Assembly (NCBI GenBank): GCA_050185195.1
Contig: JBFWZQ010000016.1
Location: forward strand, 1 to 64,000
Origin: CADEFQ01 sp050185195
Lineage (GTDB): Bacteria > Pseudomonadota > Gammaproteobacteria > Steroidobacterales > Steroidobacteraceae
DNA: 64,000 nucleotides
Reading direction: 5' to 3'
Shown here: in pieces, positions 33,416 to 42,487 of the stretch
How positions within the stretch are numbered: position 1 is the stretch's first letter
Layout of the letters: every line of letters starts with the position of its first letter
Program-made: the position numbers and the translations under genes
Notes under the pieces: model-generated
Told to the model about the DNA's origin: nothing
Database searches by the model: none
The model's input: the letters and a program-made list of their open reading frames with translations, nothing else

Positions 33416-34180
33416 TCACCACGGTACCTCGCCACCTTGGTAGTCCCAGAAGCGGCCGGTTTCCGCCGGCGTGAGCCGATCGATGATGCCGATCACCTTC
33501 GCGACTGCGTCGGCGGGCTTCTGCAGCGGCATGCGCACGCCCTTCATCATGTCGGTATCGACCGGTCCCGGATTGATGAGTGCCACGGTCACGCCGCGCG
33601 CCCGCACGTCGAACGCGAGATTGCGCATCAGCATGTTCACGGCGGCCTTGCTCGATCGGTACCAGTAGGCGCGCGGCGAGTCGACCAGCGCGATCGAGGC
33701 CTCGCTCGACGAGAGCGTCACGATCTTCCCATGGGCGCTGGCGGCGACATGCGGCATGAACGCCTCCGCGATGCGCATCGGGCCGATGGCATCCGTCTCG
33801 AACACGCGGCGAAAGGCGTCGTAGTCGAGGCTGCCGAGCGCCTGCCCGCGCGGGCCCGCGATCCCGGCATTGTTGACGAGGACATCGATGGGCCTGCCCT
33901 TGTACTTTGCCGCGAGCGCCGCGATCGCCGCGCCGTCCGTGACATCGAGCGGCTCGATCGCGACCGCGGGGTGCGTCGCGGCGATCTCGTGTAGCGCCGC
34001 GGCCTGCGCCGGCTGGCGCGCGGTCGCGATGACGTTCCAGCCGCGCGCGGCGTACTGGCGCGTGAGTTCGAGGCCGATGCCGCGATTGGCGCCGGTAACG
34101 AGCACCGTGGGCACTTCGGCGTAGGCGGCAGTCATCATGGTCACCAGCGCGGCGGCAAACAGGGTTCGGGCAACGTTCAT
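33416..34180 (-). CDS. Short-chain dehydrogenase with N-terminal signal-like segment
   Basis: 254 residues of the classical SDR fold: cofactor motif TGANRGIG (about 29-36), NNAGIAG, catalytic Ser region VTLSSSEAS and Y-R-S-S-K (the Y-x-x-x-K pair), then NPGPVDTDM. The first 21 residues (MNVARTLFAAALVTMMTAAYA) form a convincing signal peptide, which is unusual because NAD(P) is cytoplasmic; the segment may instead be an uncleaved anchor. Carbonyl or alcohol reductase is likely; substrate unknown. Starts 21 bp after the NlpC/P60 gene in the GGDEF/EAL operon. Confidence 0.85.
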   Translation of the reverse strand: MNVARTLFAAALVTMMTAAYAEVPTVLVTGANRGIGLELTRQYAARGWNVIATARQPAQAAALHEIAATHPAVAIEPLDVTDGAAIAALAAKYKGRPIDVLVNNAGIAGPRGQALGSLDYDAFRRVFETDAIGPMRIAEAFMPHVAASAHGKIVTLSSSEASIALVDSPRAYWYRSSKAAVNMLMRNLAFDVRARGVTVALINPGPVDTDMMKGVRMPLQKPADAVAKVIGIIDRLTPAETGRFWDYQGGEVPW

Positions 34181-34201
34181 GGCGCCGAACCTACCACAGT
34201 C

Positions 34202-34687
34202 TCAGCGAAACCGGCCGGCGCCTGCATAGTGGGCCGCGTACCAGGGATCCGCGAGGGACGCGAACGATACGACGCGCCCGGTCGACGGCGCGTGCACGAT
34301 GCGCCCCTCGCCGGCGTACACGCCGACGTGATCGATCCCGTCGCGCCCCGTGGCGAAGAACACGAGGTCACCGGGCAGCAAGGCATCGCGCGATACCGCG
34401 GTCGCGGAGTGCTGCTGGGCCGCGGCCGTGCGCGGGATCGTGATGCCAGCGGACCGATAGGCGAACTGGGTGAGGCCGCTGCAATCGAAGCCCTGCGGCG
34501 TCGAACCGCCAAAACGATAGGGCACGCCGATGACGGACTCGGCCGCCAGTACGACGGCGACCCCCGGCCCACCGGCCACGGACGAACCGTCGGCCACGGG
34601 TGGGCCGTCGGCCACGGGCGGCGTACTCGCGCAAGCCCCGAGCAGCAGCGCGGCCAGGGCCGGTCCGAGGGCCCGGCAGGTCCGCAT
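34202..34687 (-). CDS. NlpC/P60 family peptidoglycan endopeptidase lipoprotein
   Basis: 161 residues. The lipoprotein signal MRTCRALGPALAALLLGAC places it in the envelope. A short Ala/Gly-rich linker carries VADGPPVADG repeats. The NlpC/P60 domain (about 46-161) has YRFGGSTPQGFDCSGLTQ with the catalytic Cys, GDLVFF and DHVGVYAGEGRIVHAP with the catalytic His. It should cut peptide stems of the cell wall. Starts 2 bp after the GGDEF/EAL gene stop, so it is cotranscribed with the c-di-GMP enzyme. Confidence 0.9.
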   Translation of the reverse strand: MRTCRALGPALAALLLGACASTPPVADGPPVADGSSVAGGPGVAVVLAAESVIGVPYRFGGSTPQGFDCSGLTQFAYRSAGITIPRTAAAQQHSATAVSRDALLPGDLVFFATGRDGIDHVGVYAGEGRIVHAPSTGRVVSFASLADPWYAAHYAGAGRFR

Positions 34688-34689
34688 GG

Positions 34690-37263
34690 TTACCCCACGA
34701 GGCGCTCGCTCGACGGCAGGGACGTCACGGCGCGCCCCGCGAGCAGTTCACCCACGCCGGTGGCCGGCAGCGGGCGGGCCAGGTAGTAGCCCTGCGCGAT
34801 ATCGCAGCCGCGCTCGCGCAGGAAATCGAGTTGCTCGATCGTTTCCACGCCCTCCGCCACCACGGTCTTGCCGAGCGCATGGGCCACCGCGATGACCGTC
34901 GCGCCGAGCGCCGCCGCCATCGGGTCCTGCGGATCCTCGATCAGCGATCGATCCACCTTGACGACGCGGATCGGGTACTGGCGCAAGTGGGCGAGCGAGG
35001 TTTCGCCCGCGCCGAAATCGTCGAGCGCGAGGCGAACGCCGTCGCCCGCGAGCGTTCCCAGCACCGCACCCACGTCCGGGTCGGCGAGTACCGCCTCGGT
35101 GAACTCGAGTTCGATCTCGTCGGGACGCAGCGCAAAACGGCGCAGCACGCGGCGCAGGTCTTCGGCGAAGTTCGCCGCCCGCAACTGTTGCGCCGACACG
35201 TTCACGGCGATGCGCGGCGGTGCGAGCCCCTGGTCGCGCCACTGCGCGATCTGTGCGCAGGCCGCTTCCAGCACCCACGCACCTATATCGACGATCAGCC
35301 CCGTCTCCTCCGCCGCGGGCACGAATTCGGCCGGATACCTGAGCCCGTTGCGCGGCGTCTGCCAGCGCAACAGCGCCTCGAGGCCAACCAGCCGCCCGTC
35401 CGCCACGCTGAACTGGGGCTGGTAGAAGAGCGAGAACTCACGGTGTCGCAGCGCGTGATAGAGGCCACTGCCGCTCGCCGATACCTGGCGCGCGCTCACG
35501 GCCCCATCGTAGAAGACGGCGCGGCCGCGCCCGGTGTCCTTCGCGCGATACATCGCCGCATCGGCATGGCGCATCAGTTCGTCGCTATGCGCGGCATCGT
35601 CCGGGAAGAGCGTGATGCCGATGCTCGCGCGCACGAAATGATCGCGGCCCGCGACATTCACGGGCGCCTCGAGCGCCACGATGATGCGCTCGGCCACGGT
35701 GCGCACCGCGTCCGGGTCGGTGACCTGGCGCAGCACGATGGTGAACTCGTCGCCGCCGAGGCGCGCGACGGTGTCGCCTTCCTTCACGCAGGCACGCAGG
35801 CGCTGCGCGACGATGGTGAGCAGCTGGTCCCCGGCTGCGTGGCCGAAGGTGTCGTTGACGCGCTTGAAGTGGTCGAGGTCGACGTAGAGGAGGGCGCCCC
35901 GGGTGCCGCCGGCCGTCGCACTCGCGAGCTCCTGGGCGAGCCGGTCGCGGAACAGCAGCCGGTTCGGCAGGCCGGTCAGCGCGTCGAAATGAGCCTGGCG
36001 ATAGAGCCGCTCGTCGCGCGCGCTGTTCGACAGTGCGACCGACAACCTCGCGGCGAACTCGGCGCCGTAGCGCGCGAGCGCGGGGTCGGCGCTCGGCGCC
36101 TCGCGATAACCGAGCGACAGGACGGCGGCCAGTCGCTCGCCCGATACCACCGGCCACACCCAGAAGAACCCGGCGCCGAGTTCCGCCAGCGGCCGCAGCA
36201 GGCTGTGGCGGCCGGGTTCGCAGCGCGCGACGGTCACGCCGTCTTTCGCCTCGGCGAGGGTCGCGAGCAGGCCGGGATCGAGTTCGACGCGAACCACCGG
36301 CAGGTCGGCCATCTGCGGCGCGGTGAAGTAAACGCGACCGTACGACGCGGAGTCCGCGTCGATCAGCGTGATCGCGACTCCGTCGCAATGCGTGACCGCC
36401 TGCACCCGGGTCAGGATCGAGTCGAACATCTGCTCGAGTTCGGCGGAACCGAGCAGCAGCCGGTCGATTTCACCGAGCGTCTCGAGCGCGGCGAGGCGTT
36501 CGGTGAGCCGGTCGGCGGCCATGTTGTAGGCGTCGATCGCATCGCCCAGCTCGTCGGCGTCCGCGCTGCGCACACGAGGCGCGGCAATCGCTCGCTCCCC
36601 GGCGAGGACGGCACCGAATCGCGCCACGAGCGGCACGTAACGACGGGCCAGCAGGAACAGGCCGAGCGCGACCCCGGCGAGCGCGAGCGCCGCCAGCACC
36701 GCGAGTTCCGCGGCGACCGGCCGGGCGGCATCGGCCCAGCCCGGTCGCGGCTTGAACACCACGACCGACCAGCTGTCGCCGGCCGGCGCGCCAAGGCGGG
36801 CGAGGCCACCCTGCCATTCGACCCCTGCGGCCTGCCAGGCGAGCGGCAGCGCGCCCTGCGTCGTGTCGAGGGTGCCGCCGTAGCGCGCGAGCATGTCCAC
36901 GACTTCTTCGGGCAGCGGCGCGGTACTGAACAACAATCGCCCGCTGGCATCGAGCAGCGCGATGCGCCGCGAGTCCTCCCGCACGGCGTTCTCCGGCAGC
37001 CTGGCGGCGCTTTCGGCCGCAAAACCCACCGCATCCACGCCAATGCCGTTGGCGCGCGGCGTTGCCAGGCGTGACGCGTACCCGGCCGCAAAAGCCTGGG
37101 CGTCGAGGGTCAGCGCCTGCGCCGCGTCCGCCTCCACCGCGCGCACGGACTGTTGCACAAGCATGACGGCGGCGAACAACACAGGCACGAGCACGGCGAG
37201 CGCGAGCGTGGCTGCGATCCGTCGCCCCATGCGGGTGCCGAAGCTCGCGCGAAGTGAGTCCAT
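34690..37263 (-). CDS. GGDEF-EAL c-di-GMP enzyme with periplasmic sensor
   Basis: 857 residues. A membrane helix (about 17-38) precedes a periplasmic dCACHE-like sensor region (about 40-185), then a second helix (about 195-215), a HAMP-like stretch and a GAF-like domain (about 275-400). The GGDEF domain is intact (RLGGDEF near 502), including DLDHFKRVND. The EAL domain begins GLEALLRWQ (about 626) and keeps E-L-E-F-T-E-A and LDDFGAG. Both catalytic sites look functional, so it may synthesise and degrade c-di-GMP. Heads an operon with NlpC/P60 and SDR, on the same strand just upstream of the riboswitch-led gene. Confidence 0.93.
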   Translation of the reverse strand: MDSLRASFGTRMGRRIAATLALAVLVPVLFAAVMLVQQSVRAVEADAAQALTLDAQAFAAGYASRLATPRANGIGVDAVGFAAESAARLPENAVREDSRRIALLDASGRLLFSTAPLPEEVVDMLARYGGTLDTTQGALPLAWQAAGVEWQGGLARLGAPAGDSWSVVVFKPRPGWADAARPVAAELAVLAALALAGVALGLFLLARRYVPLVARFGAVLAGERAIAAPRVRSADADELGDAIDAYNMAADRLTERLAALETLGEIDRLLLGSAELEQMFDSILTRVQAVTHCDGVAITLIDADSASYGRVYFTAPQMADLPVVRVELDPGLLATLAEAKDGVTVARCEPGRHSLLRPLAELGAGFFWVWPVVSGERLAAVLSLGYREAPSADPALARYGAEFAARLSVALSNSARDERLYRQAHFDALTGLPNRLLFRDRLAQELASATAGGTRGALLYVDLDHFKRVNDTFGHAAGDQLLTIVAQRLRACVKEGDTVARLGGDEFTIVLRQVTDPDAVRTVAERIIVALEAPVNVAGRDHFVRASIGITLFPDDAAHSDELMRHADAAMYRAKDTGRGRAVFYDGAVSARQVSASGSGLYHALRHREFSLFYQPQFSVADGRLVGLEALLRWQTPRNGLRYPAEFVPAAEETGLIVDIGAWVLEAACAQIAQWRDQGLAPPRIAVNVSAQQLRAANFAEDLRRVLRRFALRPDEIELEFTEAVLADPDVGAVLGTLAGDGVRLALDDFGAGETSLAHLRQYPIRVVKVDRSLIEDPQDPMAAALGATVIAVAHALGKTVVAEGVETIEQLDFLRERGCDIAQGYYLARPLPATGVGELLAGRAVTSLPSSERLVG

Positions 37264-37331
37264 GGCGGCGAATTTAACGAAAGACGGCGCCGGGGCGGCG
37301 TGGCGCCTGTCACGAATCGGAGAGTTGTGAA

Positions 37332-38471
37332 ATGCATCACGCTATGCTTGGCGTCGTGCCGTACGACGCCTTCCAACGCGATCACTCGCGACGCCGCGCA
37401 GCCTGGCTGCTCGCGCTGACGCTGGTGCTCATCTTCTATGCGTCGTTCTTCCCGTTTCGCTTCGATCCGGCGCGCCTCGCCTTCGCGTGGCACGGAGGGC
37501 TTGCGGACCTGCTGCCGTGGGGCTACTCGGCGCGCGCCGACCGTGCGGGCAACCTGCTTTCCTACCTGCCGGTCGGCGCCCTGCTCGCCTACCTCGCACC
37601 GCCCCGCTGGCGCGCGCCGGCAGCCTTCATCGGCGCCATCGCACTCGCCGCGGCGCTGTCATTCACGGTCGAGCTGTTGCAGCACATGACCCGCTCCCGC
37701 GTACCGAACCTCGTCGATGTCGCGATGAACACGTCAGGGGGCGCGATAGGTGCGCTGGCCGGCACGCTGCTGCGCACCCGGCGCTGGCCGCTCGGATCGA
37801 TCGCGTTGCGCCACGCGCGCCCCGAACCGATCGCGCTCGTGCTCGTTGCCCTGTGGTTCGCGATGCACGCGGTGCCCTTCATGCCGCGCCTCAACCAGGG
37901 GCACGCCTGGTCAGGCATGCAGCCGCTGCGCAATCTCGACCACGACGGCATTGCGATCTTCGCGTATTTCGCCGGCTATCTCGTGATCGCCTCTGCCATC
38001 CGCCGCCTGGTCGTGCCCGCCAGCTTCGCGCGCAACTTCCTCGGCGTCGCAGCCCTGTCGCTCGCGATGCGGGTGGCATTCGTCGGCCAGTGGCTCACGC
38101 TCGACGAATGCGTCGGCCTCGCGCTCGCCATGCCGGCCGCCGCGTGGCTGCGTGGCATCACGCGCGCACGCGCATTTCGCATCACCTTTGCGATCGTGGC
38201 CTTCGCCTTCGCGCTCGAACTGGCTTTTCCACCCTTGCAGCCCTGGTCGGAGGCCGTGGTCTTCCTCGCGCGGGCCTTCATGATCGTCGGCGCGCTATGG
38301 CTCGCCACCGCGGCCGGCGTCTCCCTGCTCGCCTCGACACTGGTGCTTGCAACCGGCGTGGCGCTGCTCGCCGGACCCACCGCGGGCCTGCTGGCCGTCG
38401 TCGCGGGATTCCTGGTGCACGCGGGCCGCGTGCTGCAGTACTCGCCGGTGCCGCGCGTCCTGGATCGTTGA
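37332..38471 (+). CDS. VanZ family membrane protein
   Basis: 379 residues with about nine hydrophobic helices. The N-terminal part is VanZ-like: FYASFFPFRFDP, then DRAGNLLSYLPVGALLAYL (about 70-88) and FTVELLQHMTRSRVPNLVDVAMN followed by T-S-G-G-A-I-G, the best conserved block. The second half adds further helices without known motifs. Function unknown; VanZ proteins are linked to envelope or glycopeptide phenotypes. ATG 37332 has GGAG at usable spacing. Divergent from the GGDEF/EAL gene. Confidence 0.85.
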   Translation: MHHAMLGVVPYDAFQRDHSRRRAAWLLALTLVLIFYASFFPFRFDPARLAFAWHGGLADLLPWGYSARADRAGNLLSYLPVGALLAYLAPPRWRAPAAFIGAIALAAALSFTVELLQHMTRSRVPNLVDVAMNTSGGAIGALAGTLLRTRRWPLGSIALRHARPEPIALVLVALWFAMHAVPFMPRLNQGHAWSGMQPLRNLDHDGIAIFAYFAGYLVIASAIRRLVVPASFARNFLGVAALSLAMRVAFVGQWLTLDECVGLALAMPAAAWLRGITRARAFRITFAIVAFAFALELAFPPLQPWSEAVVFLARAFMIVGALWLATAAGVSLLASTLVLATGVALLAGPTAGLLAVVAGFLVHAGRVLQYSPVPRVLDR

Positions 38472-38490
38472 GGGCATTCGACGCGCGGTT

Positions 38491-39174
38491 TCAGTCGCCG
38501 GCATCTTGCCTTGCCAGGGCCCTGATCGCAGGCCAGGTATGTCGCGTGACGCCCCGCCGGCCGGAGCGGGTTGCGCCGAGCATCGCGCGCGCGAGTGTCC
38601 CGGCGCCCACTGGCCGCCACGGCGCGAGCGGGCCGAACATCAGTGGAGCGACGACAGGCAGCGTCCATTGCGCCGCGAACTCGAGCGGCCGCATCTCGCG
38701 GCGCGAGCCGAGCAGCAGCCCCGGCTGCATGATGTCGAGCGCTGGGAAACCGAGTGTCATCACCGCGGCCTCCGCCTGTGCCTTCACGCGCAGGTAGCAC
38801 GCACGACTGCCCGCATCGGCGCCGACGGACGACACGAGGACGAAGCGCTGCGCCTGCGCAGCCCGCGCCGCCCGTGCGAACGCCACCACCAGGTCGAAGT
38901 CGACCTGGCGGAACGCTGCCTCGGACCCGGCCTCCCGGAGCGTCGTGCCGAGGCAGCAGAAAGCCTCGGTGCAGGTGAAGCCACGCAGCTGCGCCTCGAG
39001 GTCCGCGAAACGCACCACGCGGTTGGCGAGCTTGGCGTGGTCGCGCGTCAGCGCGCGGCGCGTCAGCGCGTAGACCCGCCCGTATTCCGGCGCGTCGCAC
39101 AGTTCGGTGACCAGGTGCTTGCCGACGAGGCCGCTGGCACCGGCCACCAGCGCGACCTTCCGTGTGTCGTTCAT
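38491..39174 (-). CDS. NAD(P)-binding oxidoreductase, atypical SDR
   Basis: 227 residues with an N-terminal Rossmann motif VALVAGASGLVGKHLVTEL (about 7-25), CLGTT and FVLVSSVGADAGS in place of the usual catalytic block, and YLRVKAQAEA where the Tyr and Lys of SDRs are spaced as Y-x-x-x-K. This is the pattern of the YbjT/HTATIP2-like NAD(P)H-binding group. Predicted cytoplasmic; substrate unknown. Starts at ATG 39174, divergent from the TPR gene. Confidence 0.82.
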   Translation of the reverse strand: MNDTRKVALVAGASGLVGKHLVTELCDAPEYGRVYALTRRALTRDHAKLANRVVRFADLEAQLRGFTCTEAFCCLGTTLREAGSEAAFRQVDFDLVVAFARAARAAQAQRFVLVSSVGADAGSRACYLRVKAQAEAAVMTLGFPALDIMQPGLLLGSRREMRPLEFAAQWTLPVVAPLMFGPLAPWRPVGAGTLARAMLGATRSGRRGVTRHTWPAIRALARQDAGD

Positions 39175-39228
39175 AGCCGCCCCCCGGCCGCGGATGATAT
39201 CGTGCGAGCGATACGTGGAGCGATGGGC

Positions 39229-40596
39229 ATGCGACGGATCAGGTTGATCGCTGTGCTGATTGTGGTCATCGCCGGTGCGTCGGCCACGGGCCCCGCCACG
39301 GCCGTGACGGATGGGGAACGCACCGCGATCTACGCGCAGTTTCGCAGCCTGTTCGATGCCGGCAGCTTCCAGGAAGCCTTGCCGCTGGCCGAGCAGCTGG
39401 TCGCCGCCACGGAGCAGCAATACGGGGACAAGGATCGTGCCCTCGTCAACCCGCTCGCCAACGTCGGCACCACGCAACTGCGCCTCGGCAATTTCACGGC
39501 GGCGGAAACGGCTTACCGGCGTGCGCTCACGATCCTCGATGCGGTCGCCACCACGACGGATCGGGGGCGGCTGCGGCCGCTGCAGGGACTCGGGCTGAGC
39601 TACGCGCGCTCGGACCAGGCCGCGCCGGCCGCCGAGACGCTCAGGCGCGCCGTCGACCTGTCCCGCAACCTCGACGGGCTCTACAACCTCGAGCAGACCG
39701 ACTTCGTGCGCGCATTGATCGCCGTGTACGTCGAGCAGAACCGCCTCGAGGACGCCGAGCGGGAGCATCAATATGCCTTCCGTATCGCCGAGTCCGCGTA
39801 CGGCAAGGGCGACCCGCGCATGCTCCCGGCCCACGATTACCTCGCGCGCTGGTACGAGTATGTCGGCCGTTACACCACGGCCCGCATGGAGCACCTGCGG
39901 GCGCTGCGCCTCGCCGAAGCGACCGCGGGCCGGCTCAGTGCCCCGACCATCGAACCGCTGCGGGGCATCGCGCGCGCCTATCGCCTCGAGTACCTGTACG
40001 GGCCGGAAGTCACGCAGGAATCCGCGGCTGAAGACCCGGTGCTCTTCAGCACCAACCAGGGCGCCGGGCAAACGATGACGCGGCTGAACCCGGAGGGCGA
40101 GCGTGCGTTGCAGCTCGCGTTGCGCGCGGCGCGCAAGGCGAATCCGCCCGTGCCCGCGCAGCTCGGCGCGATCCTCGTCGACCTCGGTGACTGGAATCTC
40201 ATCGCAGGCGACAACCGCACGGCCCGCAACGCCTACCGCGAGGCCTGGAAGACGCTCGAAGCCGCAGGCGACACGTCGATCGTCGATGCCCCGCGCCAGT
40301 TGCGCTACAAGCCACCGTCATCGTCGATAGCGCGCTTCACCGGCAACAACGCCGAGGACTACGACGCCTTCGGCATCGAGGCGAAGTTCACCGTCAAGGC
40401 GAGCGGCAGCACCGGCGAGATCGTCATCGCGCCCACGGAGGCGCCGCAGGACTCCCGCGACGGCGTCGAATCCGCCGTGCGCAAGGCGCTCTATGCGCCG
40501 CGCATCCTGGACGGCGAGCCGGCCGAGACCACCGGCGTCACGCTCACCGAGCGCGTGCTCGTGCGCAAGCCTGAGCAGAAGCGCGCGGGGCAGTAG
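39229..40596 (+). CDS. TPR protein with TonB-C-like C-terminus
   Basis: 455 residues. An N-terminal signal segment (MRRIRLIAVLIVVIAGASATG) is followed by about six tetratricopeptide-like units (about 30-270 and 285-340) rich in ALxxAxxxY patterns, e.g. NFTAAETAYRRALTIL. The last 90 residues (IEAKFTVKASGSTGEIVIAP, then V-R-K-A-L-Y-A-P-R-I-L-D-G) resemble a TonB C-terminal domain. Likely a periplasmic scaffold or adaptor. ATG 39229 has GGAG eight bases upstream and is preferred to the ATG at 39223. It is convergent with the eleven-gene operon. Confidence 0.78.
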   Translation: MRRIRLIAVLIVVIAGASATGPATAVTDGERTAIYAQFRSLFDAGSFQEALPLAEQLVAATEQQYGDKDRALVNPLANVGTTQLRLGNFTAAETAYRRALTILDAVATTTDRGRLRPLQGLGLSYARSDQAAPAAETLRRAVDLSRNLDGLYNLEQTDFVRALIAVYVEQNRLEDAEREHQYAFRIAESAYGKGDPRMLPAHDYLARWYEYVGRYTTARMEHLRALRLAEATAGRLSAPTIEPLRGIARAYRLEYLYGPEVTQESAAEDPVLFSTNQGAGQTMTRLNPEGERALQLALRAARKANPPVPAQLGAILVDLGDWNLIAGDNRTARNAYREAWKTLEAAGDTSIVDAPRQLRYKPPSSSIARFTGNNAEDYDAFGIEAKFTVKASGSTGEIVIAPTEAPQDSRDGVESAVRKALYAPRILDGEPAETTGVTLTERVLVRKPEQKRAGQ

Positions 40597-40627
40597 CGCG
40601 GCGGGCGCCGTCGCGCGCTGCGCGGTT

Positions 40628-41425
40628 TCAGCCCTCCACCGCGCGCAAGGGCGTTTTCGACGGCGGCTCGGCCGGCGGCACCGGCACCGGCGCCGGCTCG
40701 GCCCGCGGTTTCGGCGCAGGCACCGCGCGTTGCGGCTCGACCACCGGCACCGCTTCGATTTCCTTCAGGGCCTCCGCGGCGGCGGTGCCGTCGGCCGCGA
40801 CGACTGCGGGCGCGACCAGCGCCTCGCCGCGCGCGAGTTGCTGCCCGATCGGTTGGCGCGGGAACTGCACGAGGAATTTCGCCGCCGCATCGCGCATCGC
40901 CGCGCGCGTCGCGCCCTCGAGCGGCTCGCTGCTCGACATCGACTGGTCGCGGCTGCTGCCGTAGCCGGTGATCGTGTAGGAATCGACCGGCTTCATTCCC
41001 TGCGCGAAGACATTGATGCGATAGCGGATCGTCACCGCGTAGTAGTCGTTGCCGGTTTCCTTTGCGGTGGCGAAGGAATACTGCTCCATGCGCGGCTCGA
41101 AGATCACCGCGAGATCGGTCGCGCGGCGCGCCGCTTCGGCATCGTCGAGGTAGCGCACGTCGGCGAACAGGGCGCCGAAGACATCCCGCGCGAGCCGCTG
41201 GTGGCCTGCGCCGAGCGAGACCTGCCAGTCGACGCCGCTGCGGGTCTCGATGTGGCGAAACGCCCGCTGGTCGCCCGCCAGCAGCACCGCCGCCTTGACC
41301 GGCATCTGGCGCACGAGCGGCTTCGGGATGACCGGCTCGGGCGCGATCTCGACGCTGCCGCAGCCGGCCAGCGACAGCAGCGCGGCGACCAGCGCGGCAC
41401 GCGGCGAAACGGTGAGTGGTGACAT
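40628..41425 (-). CDS. Envelope lipoprotein, last gene of the kinase/vWA operon
   Basis: 265 residues with lipobox SLAGCGS (Cys about 22). The mature domain (about 40-200) contains AVLLAGDQRAFRHIETRSG and DLAVIFEPRMEQYSFATAKE, an alpha/beta pattern like small outer-membrane assembly lipoproteins, but I recognise no family. The last 60 residues are Pro/Ala-rich. It starts 5 bp after the second vWA gene, completing the operon, and may tether the complex to the outer membrane. Confidence 0.75.
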   Translation of the reverse strand: MSPLTVSPRAALVAALLSLAGCGSVEIAPEPVIPKPLVRQMPVKAAVLLAGDQRAFRHIETRSGVDWQVSLGAGHQRLARDVFGALFADVRYLDDAEAARRATDLAVIFEPRMEQYSFATAKETGNDYYAVTIRYRINVFAQGMKPVDSYTITGYGSSRDQSMSSSEPLEGATRAAMRDAAAKFLVQFPRQPIGQQLARGEALVAPAVVAADGTAAAEALKEIEAVPVVEPQRAVPAPKPRAEPAPVPVPPAEPPSKTPLRAVEG

Positions 41426-41430
41426 GGGGA

Positions 41431-42477
41431 TCAGCCTCCGCCGATGCATTGGCGCGTGCCGAACACTTCGATGTAGCCCGCGCAGGCCTTCTCGGTGGTC
41501 ACGGGAACGAAGGTGCCCCCGTTGCGGTCGCACACCGCCCGCATCAAAGCAGCAAAGCGGATGCTTGTAAACGGCGGCATGCCGGGACCCTCGGGAAAAC
41601 CAATCGCGTGGATGCGCACGCGCCGGCGGCCATTCGCGTCGGGTGGGTTCGCCTTGTCGATCGCGTCGAGGGCCTTCTGGATCGAGTCCCCGGTGAACTC
41701 GTCGCCGATCACGTAGACGCTGATGCGCTTGTCGAGGGCCCAATACTTCCCGACGGCCTCCTCGATGCCCTGCACCGGATCGGAATCGCTGAACGCGCGC
41801 CAGTTGCGCATGGCGTTCGTGATGCGCACGCGCTGCTGCGGATTGTCCTGCAGCCATTGGCCGCGGGTGCCCGGGAACATCGGCTTGCCCTCGTCGTCGA
41901 GCACCTGCAGGCCGCGCACTTTCGGGTAGATGTCGAGGATTTCCTTCAGCACGTCCTGCGCGCTGTCCCAGTGCGCCGACAGCATGCTGCCGGAGGTGTC
42001 GATGACGAAGATCACCCACTCGCTGTCGATCGGGATGCCGCCGACCGCCTCGGTCGGCGGGCGTCGCCGCGACTGCTTCTGCAGCTTCTTCAGGTCCTCG
42101 CTGAGCGATTCGTAGGCGGCCACCAGTTCGCCCTCGACGATGTTCGCGACCGCGGCATCGGTGCGGCTCGCCTTGTACTGGCCCTGCACCGTCGAGAGCT
42201 CGCCGCTCACGCGCGCGAGATTGAGCTTCTCCTTGCGCAGCGTATCGACGCGGCCCTGCATCTCGCGCTCGAGCACGTCGGTTTCGCCGCGGATATCGTG
42301 CAATTCCTTCTGCAATGCGAGCACCTGGCCGTCGAGCTGCTCGCGACTCTTCTCGATCACCACGGGCTGGCCGAACTCGGACAGCACGAGCAGCAGGATG
42401 ATCGCGCCGAACCCGCAGCAGATGCAGTCGAGGAACGAGAGGCTGAAGACCTCGGTGTCGCGACGCTGCAGTTTCAC
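41431..42477 (-). CDS. vWA protein with ExbD/MotB-like membrane helix, copy B
   Basis: 348 residues from GTG 42477 (GAGGGG upstream). The N-terminus EVFSLSFLDCICCGFGAIIL (9-28) is a single membrane helix with Asp17 at its start, placed like the proton-carrying Asp of ExbD, TolR and MotB. A coiled coil follows (about 40-135). The vWA domain (about 153-340) begins VIFVIDTSGSM with MIDAS residues D160, S162 and S164; the later MIDAS positions are less clear. Topology would put the vWA domain in the periplasm. Paralogue of the gene just upstream, sharing the helix almost identically. Confidence 0.82.
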   Translation of the reverse strand: MKLQRRDTEVFSLSFLDCICCGFGAIILLLVLSEFGQPVVIEKSREQLDGQVLALQKELHDIRGETDVLEREMQGRVDTLRKEKLNLARVSGELSTVQGQYKASRTDAAVANIVEGELVAAYESLSEDLKKLQKQSRRRPPTEAVGGIPIDSEWVIFVIDTSGSMLSAHWDSAQDVLKEILDIYPKVRGLQVLDDEGKPMFPGTRGQWLQDNPQQRVRITNAMRNWRAFSDSDPVQGIEEAVGKYWALDKRISVYVIGDEFTGDSIQKALDAIDKANPPDANGRRRVRIHAIGFPEGPGMPPFTSIRFAALMRAVCDRNGGTFVPVTTEKACAGYIEVFGTRQCIGGG

Positions 42478-42487
42478 GGTGCGCCCC

